The notes under the pieces are model-generated. The model had not been told where the DNA came from. It saw only the letters and a list, made by a program, of their open reading frames with translations, and did no database searches. This document shows, in pieces, positions 11,756-22,400 of a stretch of 64,000 nt of DNA. Made by a program: the position numbers and the translations under genes. The stretch lies in NCBI GenBank assembly GCA_904066235.2, contig CAJFCV020000005.1, positions 6,815,501 to 6,879,500 of the forward strand, read 5' to 3'. This stretch comes from Bursaphelenchus xylophilus. Lineage: Eukaryota > Nematoda > Chromadorea > Rhabditida > Aphelenchoididae. Position 1 is the stretch's first letter; each line of letters begins with the position of its first letter.

Positions 11756-12795
11756 AACGCCTCCACGGTTACTGTACTTTCATGTTGGAACAAATTTTTA
11801 TTTTGTGAATAAAATTGTTGAACTTTGTTTGTGATATCTTATTGGTAATGTAGATTATAGAAAGGCGCGAGGGCTGTCATAGTAGTGCTTCTGTATGAAT
11901 GCTGTTCTGTTTTGGAAAAGGATTTATCGCCAGCTTTAAACGAAAAAAACCTGCAAACTGAAAAAGTGCACCCTGTTCTTCGCTTTATTATTTAGACGCC
12001 TCTTTATTTTAATACTGGCGACCCAAAAAAATACTTTTTGGGTTATCAACAATTTTCATCTCCAAAATTTACTTTGTTTTGCTAAAAAAGTTCAGGGAAT
12101 TTTTTGATTACTAATATTAATATGCTGATTCATAGCTTTCGTTTTGTTTGCAAAAGTTATTTTTATGAAAACTATTGTTAATTTTTTTGTCATCCAAAAA
12201 ATTATGAAAATTTTTCTGCACTGTCAGACAGGAAAATGCTTTGTCAGCAAAATTTTTCTGCCCTCAAAAATGTCTGCAAAACAAAATGTATGGCGCTTTT
12301 ATTTGCTTAAACAAGAAATTAGCATAAATGAGCGAGTGTTGGCCCGGTGTTAAGTGTGTCTTTCTGGAATATTCTCTGTTTGCACTAGATTCTGCATCAG
12401 AATATTTGCCAAATAGGGGCAGATGAAACAGAGATGATGGCTCTTATACATATTGTTTTTTTTGTAGCCATCATCACTTTAAACTTCACTTTAACGTTTA
12501 TTTTTGCCCCAATTTTTATTTTTTTTAGCATTAAGTCTCTTAAAGCGATATAAAAAATCCCTTAAAAATGTGGTATGTTTTAACAAAAATCTTTATCATC
12601 TTACAATATTATATATCAGTTCATGATATATCAAGTACAACTGTGTAATAACAGAAGTTTCTCGACGCCTCTAACACCTATTCTCAGTTCGCTGACGTGT
12701 CTTTGCGATGCCCTTCAAGACCCAGTAAAAATGGAGTTCCGCGCGTCGGTTATATTCGCCCATTTTCGATATATCCTTTACATTTTCAGGTGGTA
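11756..12795. other. Intergenic, MMS19 to glucosidase II
   Basis: About 1 kb, strongly AT-rich with poly-T runs. AATAAAATT near 11807 is the likely MMS19 polyadenylation signal. TTTTCAG at 12783-12789 just before the next start could be a trans-splice or UTR-intron acceptor. No exon supported. Confidence 0.5.
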
Positions 12796-15700
12796 ATGCG
12801 AGTGGGCCTGTTGGTGTTGGCCCTGGCCATTTCTTGGGCCAATGCCGCCGATAAGAGTAAATTTAAGAGCTGTGAACAAGTAGGGTTCTGCAAGTAAGTT
12901 TTTCCGGTTAAATTTCAAATTTAGAGCCCTAAAGAAGTGTTAAGTGGTCTAAAAGATGTCTTACATAAATGATTAAACGACTAATCAGCCCATAAATACT
13001 GTAGCACTTATATCTGCGGATTAAAGTTACAATCACATATTACTTTTCAGACGTCATCGTCAAGGCCAAGAGCGCCCTTCTTATTCGATTATTCCAGAAT
13101 CAGTAAAGTCAAATGAGACGGCTTTACTGGCCCAACTCAAGTCCTCAGAAAACACTCTGGATTTGGCCATTATCGTTCTAAAAGACAATACCCTCAGGGT
13201 TTTTATTGATGAATCTGGTGAACCTCTAAGGGCGAGGTATATCCCCTACGACGCTTTCGTTGGATATCCCGAGCAAGAAAAGTAATATTAAAAATTAAAA
13301 TTTCTGAATTCAGTCTTTAGAATCTCTGAAGTTAATATTGAGAAGACCAAGGCGACTTTTGTTCCATCCAAGAACAAGAAAGTAGTCGTTAATTACTCTC
13401 CTTTCTGGATTGAAGTCTATGATAAGGACGATTTGATCATTGCAGTCAACTCCAATGGATTATTCAAATTCGAGCACTTCCGTCATCAGGGAACGGACAC
13501 AACCAAGGACGGGGAAGGATTCTGGGAAGAGAAATTTAATTCCTTCACGGATACAAAGCCATTTGGATCTTCGGCCATCAGTTTGGATGTGGAATTCTTC
13601 GGATTCAAATATCTTTATGGACTTCCAGAGCATGCCATGTCTTTGGCATTGAGAAGCACATTGTAAGTGTGTAATGAAAATGGACTTGAAAGATGACAAA
13701 AGACGGAAATTAAAATTAATTTCAGGCCCAACCAAATCGACCCATATCGAATCTTCAACGTTGATATCTTCGAATACGAGATGAATTCCCCCATGTCTTT
13801 ATATGGAGGGTCTCCCTTAGTTATTGCTCACAACAAGTATAGGACCGTTGGGGCTTACTGGTTTAATGTCGCTGACACTTGGGTTGATATTCATTCAACG
13901 GCGCTGGATAAGGTAATCAAATAACATTTATTCATTCTCATGAAGCAAGGCAATTTTTTACATTTCAAACATTTTAGGGTATTGTAAGCAAACTGGTCGA
14001 TACTTTCACTTTCAACGAAGGCCAGGATCATGCCGGCGCCCATTACATTTCCGAAGCCGGAGTCGCGGACCTTTTCTTATTCTTGGGGCCAACTCCAAAT
14101 GATATCTACAGACAACAGGCCAATCTCGCGGGTGCTCATCCACTCCCTTCTGTAAGTCATCCAAATACAAACAATCATAACCGCCTTTTTTGAATTCTTT
14201 CTATGTCATCATAATTTTTAGATTACCGGTATTGCATATCATCAATGCAGATGGAACTACAATGATGAAAAGGACGTCTTAGATGTCGATAAAAACTTTG
14301 ACAAGTATGACATCCCCTATGACACCATCTGGCTGGATATTGAACACACGATTGGAAAGAAATACTTCACTTGGGATCCTGATCGTTTCCCGAATCCGAA
14401 GGAGATGATTAAAAAGATCGAAGCCAAGGGCCGATCCGTTGTCACTATCGTTGATCCCCATGTTAAAAAAGACGACAGTTACCCGACTTATAAACTGGCC
14501 AAAGACCGCGACTTCTACGTCAAGAATGCCGGAGGGCAGAGTGACTTTGAGGGAGATTGTTGGCCCGGGAAGTCATCATATCTGGATCTTCTGAATCCGG
14601 AAGTCAGAGAGTATTTGGCCGACAGATATCTTCTAGAAAATTACGAAGGATCTACGGAGAGACTGTGGACTTGGAACGACATGAATGAGCCTTCCGTTTT
14701 CACCTCTAACGAGATGACCATGCCCAGAGACAACATTCATTACGGTGGGTGGGAGAACAGAGAAGTCCACAACATTTATGGAATGCTATATGTAAGTGTT
14801 CAGTGTTGTATTCGTATCTCCAAATTTAGCATAACTCAACCTACTTTGGTCATCTTCGCCGTTCAAATAACAAGCTCCGTCCATTTATCTTGACCAGGTC
14901 TTTCTTCACCGGAAGCCAACGAACCGCCGCCATTTGGACTGGAGATAACGCCGCAGAATGGATCCATCTGAAGGCCACGATCCCCATGCTGTTATCTTTA
15001 TCCATCGCCGGGTTCCCAAATGTTGGAGCTGATGTGGGTGGATTCTTCGGCAATCCGACGGAGGAACTCTTGGTTAGATGGTATCAAGCCGGCGCTTTCC
15101 AGCCGTTCTTCAGAGCCCATGCTCATTTGGACGCTAAGAGAAGAGAGCCTTGGCTGTTTAGCGAGGAGACTCGAGAGCATATCAGGGATGCTGTTCTTCG
15201 AAGATATCAACTTCTCCCTTACTGGTACACTTTGTTCTATGAACATTCCAAGACTGGAAAGCCTATTATGAGACCACTCTGGTCTGAATTCCCCTCGGAT
15301 GAGACTGGATTTGACGAAGAAAGGGAGTACCTTCTGGGCAATGCTCTTTTGGTCCGTCCAGTTACTGATCCTGAAGTCAAATCAGTATCCTTATATCTTC
15401 CCGGATATCAACAAGTTTGGTATGATTGGGATACCGGAAAAATGCATGTTTCTCCTGGCGCTATTTACACCGATACTCCCTTGTCCAAGATCCCTGTCTA
15501 CCAGCGAGGGGGCACCATCATCCCAGTGAGACACCGAGTCCGTCGTTCGGCGGCTTTGATGAGAAATGACCCAATTACTTTGTACATTGCCAGTGAACTC
15601 AACCGAGATTTCGCCAACGGATCTTTGTATCTGGATGACGGAGAGTCTTACAGTTACAAGGACGGAGATTACATGCACTGGGGATATACTTTCAAGAAGC

Positions 15701-16056
15701 AGAGCGACTTCTTGTATACGATTACTAGCAAGAATTTGGATAAGAATGGGCAGTTCGACCCTGATGTTTACATTGAGAAGATTATCATCAGGGGGGTCAG
15801 GTTCTATCCAAGAAATATCCATCTGTATTATGATGGTAAGTGCCAAATTTGTTTTTAGTCATCATTTTGTTCTGTTGAATGCCCTAATTTCTCCTTTGAT
15901 TGCGTATTTTATTATATTATTATTATAGCGATCTTATTTGCAGATTACAACCCAGAAGATCTCGAGTTTACCCACGACCGGGAGCTCCGTCAAGTTGTGA
16001 TCAGAAAGGCGAATGCCTTCGTTTCCAGGGACTGGAGAATCGACATCCACATCTAA
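12796..16056 (+). CDS. GANAB: Glucosidase II alpha subunit, GH31, ER
   Basis: Eight exons: 12796-12893, 13051-13281, 13321-13662, 13726-13912, 13978-14151, 14222-14791, 14830-15835, 15944-16056. They encode 906 residues (family about 900-950). A signal peptide MRVGLLVLALAISWANA is followed by the CEQVGFCKRHR start typical of mature subunits. The GH31 domain shows YGLPEHA, the active-site IWLDIEH, the nucleophile Asp near residue 497 in WNDMNEPS, and the acid Asp near 573 in WTGDNAAEW. The enzyme trims the two inner glucoses of N-glycans in the calnexin cycle. No KDEL-type signal is present, as expected, since retention comes from the beta subunit. The short exon continuation HNSTYFGHLRR at 14830 is needed to bridge the catalytic core. 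Confidence 0.95.
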
Positions 16057-16921
16057 TTAGTCTAATTTATTCACACTTACATACGAGTCATGATCATTCT
16101 GATCTTCCTAACTTTCTCATTTTTCTATCGATTGTTAACGTTACTGTAGTAAATTGTTTTCTGTGAAAGTTTTGGAGATTTATCAGCAGCTTGTTGGCAG
16201 GAGAATACGTAAAATTAGGAGAGTTGGTATGGCTTTAAGTCTAAATATTATACATAATATAATTGGGAGGTAACTTTGACAGATAGAATGTATCATTGTG
16301 ACATGACACACTTCTCCGTCACACGTCTCGAATGACTTCCGATGTTCAGATGGAATCCATTAAATGGCTGTGGATGAAGAGAGAAAGTCGATGACCTTCA
16401 CCATGCCAACGAAAATTCCCATATTTTCGTTCCGTATGATTTTAATTTTGTATATTTTTATCAGCGTCTTGTGTTTACCTCAAAAAATATGTTTTAACAT
16501 TGTCTTAACGACTTTTGTAGTCGTCATACTGTGATTACATTTATTTTTGAACTTTTTATTTGTCGCCATATTTATTTATTACTCAATTAATCAAAACATC
16601 TTCCCTGCCGTTCTGGAACGGTGGAAATGCAATTCGAAATGCCCTCCGGTCTTGTTTATGATTTATTTTTTTCTTCCGTGAGGATTTACTCAAGCCGGAG
16701 ACCGGTTTTATCAACTCGGATCTAAATGAAACCCCGTGGCAGAAAAGGGCGCTGGTTTAGGCGCTGTGGTTTTAATTAAATTCTCCTCTCCATTTTCAGT
16801 TTACTCCCCGATTTCGCGTGTTGTAAAATATTGTAGCAAGGTGGTTTCGGCATCGAAATTATTTGAATAGTTACATCTAATGATATAAACTGTTTATTTT
16901 GAATTTTAAAATTTTAAAGCC
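16057..16921. other. Intergenic, glucosidase II to four-pass protein
   Basis: About 860 bp, AT-rich, no supported exon. It contains the 5' flank of the next gene, whose ATG follows an AAATTTTAAAG stretch. Confidence 0.5.
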
Positions 16922-18411
16922 ATGGACTCAAAGGCCAAGGAAGAGCAGCCAGCTCCATCAACGCCAGCCTCAGAGGCCGCAAAGCCATCACCAAAGCTTC
17001 CTGAGCCCAAATCTCCTAAAACATCATCGTGGAAGAAGTTTGAAGAGCGGCAAACACAAAGATTATTAGAAGAGAAGCAAAAACAGTTGATGAGAGAACA
17101 ACAAGAGAGGATTAGGAAAGAACAGGAGACCAAGCAGAAGCAATTGTATGGATATATTCCATTTAAGGCACCGCCAGCACCAATTTATGAAGCTAGGCCT
17201 CAATCAAAACAAGGGATGGTCCCAGCAGGTAAGCAACTTACATTTCCTAAAACATTTTCAGCTGCAAATCGATCCGGATCCGCGTTAGGAAGCATTAACT
17301 TCCAAACTGTTCAACAAATTAGACCACCTAGTGAGATGGGGACATGTAAGTGTTCTTTTTTATAAAAAAATATTTTAACAAAATAAAACAAAAAAAGAAG
17401 CTGCCTCATGCTGGAATCGAACCAGCGACCTTCTGTTTACTAGACAGACGCTCTGCCCCTGAGCCAATGAGGCACACTCACCCTTTCTCTTTTTTAGATC
17501 GACCTGTCTCTCGATTCCATTCCTTTTCCACCCTCCCACGTCCAGATTATCTTGATGTGGAGAGTTTATATGGAATGAGTCAAGCAATGCCCCCCAATTA
17601 CATTCATGATCATGGACATAGTGTTGATGCCACAAGACCTGGAAGTAAACTTTCGTTTTCTTATGCTGGGGAATTCAAAAGACCGGCTTCGGCGATGAGT
17701 GGGATCAATATTCAGCCAGCATTTGTGCCTGGGAATCCTGGATATCCTATAAATGAGGATCAGATTCCAACGAAGGAGATCATCGACTGGAGTGTGGTCA
17801 ATTTGAGCAGTTGTTTGCAAGTAAGCCAAGATTTTGATGACTTAAATTTTCGTTTCGATTTTTCCAATAATTTCTTTTTAGTTTCTCTTTGGTCTTGCGA
17901 TTTTTGCCGTTGGCGCTTGTCGAATGATGTTGCGAGCCGAGAATGCGAAAGGCCAAGAGCTTTTCTTTGCAATTTCCGTCATGATTTCCGGGATTTTCGG
18001 TTATTTTTCGGTCAGAAGTCAGTCTTATACGATGGTTATGTGGTGCTTTGTCCACAGTTTGATAAACGCCGTCTTCACATTCGTTCCGTTATTCACGGGA
18101 GTCCTTGCTTTACTTCCATATTTGAACACGCCTAACAAAACGATTATCGGAAACACGAATGAGCCAGTAGAAGTGGATATCACCCTGATTGTTTTAAGTA
18201 TTTTGGAGGTAAATTTTAATTTTCATCTCATGTCAGAAGAATATTATTTCTCAAAGAACTGATGATAGCACCGAAACTGAGCATTCGAATTTTCTTATTT
18301 TAGCTTGCAACGGCCCTGGTTATATCTCTTTACGGCTGCCGCGCCGCCGGCCGAACAATGCAGACAGTTGTACATATAAGACACAAACTTTTACGCATGG
18401 AAACTCTCTGA
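16922..18411 (+). CDS. Four-pass membrane protein with coiled-coil N-terminus
   Basis: Exons 16922-17228, 17262-17345, 17498-17820, 17882-18208 and 18304-18411 give 382 residues. The 33 bp intron 17229-17261 is in frame and could be retained, adding 11 residues. Residues 1-35 are Pro/Ser/Lys-rich. A Glu/Gln/Arg/Lys coiled coil (KKFEERQTQRLLEEKQKQLM) runs from about 37 to 75. A Pro/Ser-rich stretch follows, and the last 150 residues contain four hydrophobic segments: FLFGLAIFAVGAC, LFFAISVMISGIFGYF, WCFVHSLINAVFTFVPLF and LIVLSILELATALVISLYG. The topology resembles MARVEL or CD20-like tetraspan proteins, but I cannot assign a family. The long cytosolic N-terminus suggests scaffolding. Intron 3 (17346-17497) contains an antisense tRNA-Thr. 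Confidence 0.75.
17402..17473 (-). tRNA. tRNA-Thr (AGT), antisense in an intron
   Basis: Read on the minus strand. Acceptor stem GCCTCAT with ATGAGGC is perfect, discriminator A. D-arm TTGGCTCAGGGGCAGAGC. Anticodon stem TCTGT/ACAGA with loop CTAGTAA, anticodon AGT. T-arm GCTGG TTCGATT CCAGC is perfect. Length 72 nt. It lies inside intron 3 of the four-pass membrane protein gene, opposite in strand, so it must have its own internal promoter. Confidence 0.95.
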
Positions 18412-19492
18412 CACCTCGTTGGAGTTTCTAATTAATATGAATAATTGGTATTCTTTAACAATTCTCTCGTTTGAAATAAACGAAATCTGTTAATTTGGAG
18501 GTGCTTTGGATTTGCCAGCGGATATCTGTTTGGGCCAGGACGCATTGTTTGAACTGTCTGAAAATTTTAAGATTTAGAAAATATTTTGAACGCAAATGTG
18601 GAAGCGTAGACACAAAGGTTTGGATGGTGTTTGGCGTAGACTGAGGGCTATGAAAATGTATAACAATATGTATTACTATCTCCCATAAAAATGATCTTCA
18701 TTTAGAAAGCGGCAATTTTTAAAATCTCGCTCCAGGGTTTAAGTGCATCGTGAGCAGAGTCGTTTCCTTGCTAAACATAATTTCGTTGTTCTACTTCCAT
18801 TGTAGTTATAAAGTTATACAAGACAATAAAAAACATCCTAATGGAAGGTGGTGCAGTGGTCTACTCCCCTTTCTTAAAATCAGAGTAATGCCAAACCTAC
18901 CGAGAAAACCCAGCAATCTCGCATTTGAGTCCCTTGAGGCAGCTGGAGCACTTCAAACAGAGTCCTGTGCATTCCTCCAATGTTGTTGTGTTTGTGGATC
19001 GAATAGACCTCACATGGAGCGGACGGAATCTGCTGAAATTTGAAAACCACTATGAAAAACACGTTGCGCAATTCTTAAATTTACAATTCTCAAGAGATCA
19101 GTTACCCGTCCATTTGATTATTGGAATAGTCATTATTTTGGCTTGGTACTGATAAGTATAAGGAATTCATTCAACGTTTTCAATTTATGGGAGTTTGTTC
19201 TCAAAAAATGGTTTCTGAAGCTTTAAAAATTCCGGGTTTACACTATGGTAAATAACTCCGCAAGTCACTTATACACCTAGAAACTGCACTCGTAACATCT
19301 GGTTGCCAAATCGGCAGAATTTTCTGTTGTAAGCAAATGTCGGCTGATTTCCAAACATACCCGTAGAATCTCCGTGCTTCTTTTATGTGGCTGCCCCCAA
19401 AGTATGGGTCCGTTTTTTTAAAATTTTTATTGGTAAAACTTTACAAAACGCCTTCAAATTTCGTGTATGAAGCACGCATATACTTTGATTCT
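18412..19492. other. Intergenic, convergent gene ends
   Basis: About 1.1 kb between the ends of two convergent genes. A degenerate tRNA-like patch may lie at about 18845-18945: GGTGGTGCAGTGG resembles an A box and GCATTTGAGTCC a decayed B box. About 19299-19380 is a diverged copy of the minisatellite unit seen at the left edge. No gene is supported. Confidence 0.45.
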
Positions 19493-22400
19493 TTAGCTCC
19501 AAGAACTTTGTCTAAGAACGATGTAATCATTCGAGAAAATGTCACGCTCCCTACAAAATGTTCGAACAATGTAATTAACCTACGTAAAACATTTGGGCGC
19601 AGTAACCGGGGCTTCGTCGAATAATCTTTTTTGATTTAAATTGTTTGGTAACACTGGAACTTGTCGGTAAGTCTCTTCTCTTTCTGTCATATTCACCATA
19701 CCATAGCTATCTATGACTTCATCTGGGATCGCTTTGTTTGGTGGAGGCTGGATTCCATCTGAAAAAAATCTGAGTAAAAACTGTTGTGATATTATACAAT
19801 GCTTCCCTTCCCATTGTAAATTTTACGAAACACTTTCCAGTTTGGCACATTGTATTTATAACAACCGACAATTGGCCTATTATGCTATAAAAAGGCCGTT
19901 CCTCAGAAGTGCATTTTCTTAATTAGATATTCGGTTTGCACGTCAGTCATTTATTCGGCCCTAATCATGGGCCCGAGGGTAATTTTGACTTACAGAAAAT
20001 CTGGTCAGGATTGGCATCGAAGGGCTGCTCTTCCGGCTCCTTTGAGTTTGGAGGGGCTGAAAATCGTTCAAATAACCTTTCGATGATTTTACGTGCGGAA
20101 TTACTGGCAACCGCTTACATTCATAGCCTGAGGGCTGAATTACCGTCTGCTTTGTTGGCTCAGTCATTTTTTGAGTCGTCGACAAACCGATTGGAGTAAC
20201 CGTAGAAGTTGTAGTCATTGGTTGGACCGTAGCTAGAAGATACCGTGATATTTTCAAGTATGTATCTTATTTTCAAACCTGGTTCTAGTCATTACAATTT
20301 CAACTGTCTTACCTTTTCCCACACATTTATTATGAATGTAAATCCCATTGGAATCGTCTACATATAATTCAGCCATCGAATCTCTGCTTTCGGAGGCCAG
20401 AATGCATTCCTGGAAAAAATTTCTGATATCCCTATTTCGTCTTACAAGGGAAGTCACTTTTTTCGCAGATCGATCCATACTGGTGACCTAGTGGACTGTG
20501 AAGGCCTCAGGCTGTGTAAGAAGAATCTGGCGTCCAAAAGTGTTTACGGGCCCTGAGAGCAGAGTTATGGCTCATCAAAGTTCGCGCAAAAAGGTTCCGA
20601 AAAGACCCTCCAAAAAACGGGTTCGGAGAAGTGAGCTTCGGTAGCAGAGTGGTTCGCAAGTTTTTCTTTTGTCTGGAAGGGCCAGGGTTCGATTCCTCTT
20701 CCCGGCAATAACTAAAAATAATATTGTAAGAGTAGCGTAAGTTACAAAAAAATTGTTTTGAAATATTTTTTGAAAAATCTTATTATCCTGTCGTTAAAAT
20801 TTGGGGAAGTCGTTGTGAGCTTGGACACAGTGAGGGATGCGAAGGCATTTTTCCACCGAAGATCGTATTCAATTTCTGGAATAATGCGGCGATTACGGTG
20901 GATCAAGACGCCATATCATTGGAGAAAACTGCGGGAACTTTGGCGTAAAGGTAGGACTGGGATTCTCAATATGTATATCTCTGATGTTTTAGAAGACGCC
21001 CTTGGTGATCGTGATATCATTCTGAAGCGTTTGAGTCAAGCGCTTGCTGTCTGGGCAGATGATAAATTTAGTGACGATATGAACAAAATCGTCATTTTTT
21101 AACGACAGGATAATAATATTTTTCAAAAAATATTAAAAAAAATTTTTTTTGTAACTTACGCAGCGTATGCTCTTACAATATTATTTTTAGTTATTGCCGG
21201 GAAGAGGAATCGAACCCTGGCCCTTCCAGACAAAAGAAAAACTTGCGAACCACTCTGCTACCGAAGCTCACTTCTCCGAACCCGTTTTTTGGAGGGTCTT
21301 TTCGGAACCTTTTTTGCGCGAACTTTGATGAGCCATAACTCTGCCCTCAGGGCCCGTAAACACTTTTGGACGCCAGATTCTTCTTACACAGCCTGAGGCC
21401 TTCACTGTCCACTAGGTCACCAGTATGGATCGATCTGCGAAAAAAGTGACTTCCCTTGTAAGTCTGCACATGTCTATTCATCTTTTGCTTAGAAGAATAT
21501 CTCGTGCAGGACCGAAAAAAGGCTTGACCCTGTTTTCGAATATTTATAATGAATGTCATTACGGGAGAAAACTCCAAAACATTTCCTGGCCAGTAAGAGT
21601 GCATTTGCCAAAACGTGGGCTAAGGTATTGCATACTTATTAATATATATTGGCTTTATATTTCTCATATTTACTTGCCTTTTCCTTGCCGTAATACATGG
21701 CTGATTTGCAAATGAAATCCGAATCCTTCTCCGCGGTCGCACACAGCCTTTCACAGACTTGAACATCAGCTACATCCTTGATATTCTGATCAGATATCCC
21801 TACCAAAACCTTGCCCTCCACTCTTTCAAAACACTTATCATGTAGATCAGGCTCTGAAATAATTGAAATATTCAAATGAGATGTCTTTACGGAGCTGTGA
21901 CGCAGGGCCCCGACTGTGTTGACGGCATTTGACTGTTAAGATAAACGTGTGTTAGTGTTTGAGGAAGGCCAAATGTAGATAAATTAAGTTAATTTCGCAG
22001 ATTTACGGGCTTCCTCCGTCGTTTCCAAATTAACAAACAAATCAAATTTCGGCGGAATTAAGCGGATGGGGCCGCAGCTCTCGCTTGTACGTGAAATCGA
22101 AAAGATTGCGTTTTTTAAAAGACACTTCGCGGGTTGCTGAAGCAGGCTCAAATGGAGGTCTGCCCTAGAATTTGGCCCCCACTTTTTTCTGTCTCATCTG
22201 ATGACATATAGGCTGTTAAACAACTTGGTGAATTTTTTTCGAAAAATTCGTCATCACGACCGAGATATGACATATTCATTGAATTTCGTTTAATGTGATA
22301 TTTTGTGCTAATTTATTGCCGGAACATCGCAGAACTGAGTACACATACGTTATAGGCCATGCTGAACAACTTTGTAATTGACCCCAAGTTTGTCAGGTTA

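Larger units (their letters stand above)
20441..21462. mobile_element. Fold-back element 2, tRNA-like arms, in PAN-gene intron 3
   Basis: Arms of about 356-363 bp, nearly identical reverse complements: about 20441-20796 and about 21100-21462. The outer terminus reads CTTACAAGGGAAGTCACTTT. Each arm contains a tRNA-like segment with an A box (TAGCAGAGTGG) and B box (GGTTCGATTCC), so two inverted copies exist. The 300 bp spacer looks like protein-coding sequence. The whole unit sits inside an intron of the PAN gene. A clear target-site duplication was not seen; at most GTC flanks both ends. No transposase is present, so it is non-autonomous. Confidence 0.85.

Noticed and set aside
17350..18135. 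261-codon plus frame spanning the tRNA and an exon
   Set aside because: It runs through intron 3, including the antisense tRNA, and through intron 4. Splicing at 17346-17497 and 17821-17881 gives a coherent membrane protein instead.
20105..20118. Longer PAN-gene exon 5 ending at 20105
   Set aside because: That donor puts the next exon into a frame that soon stops. The donor at 20118 (GAAT|GTAAGC) yields an open Pro/Glu-rich C-terminus.
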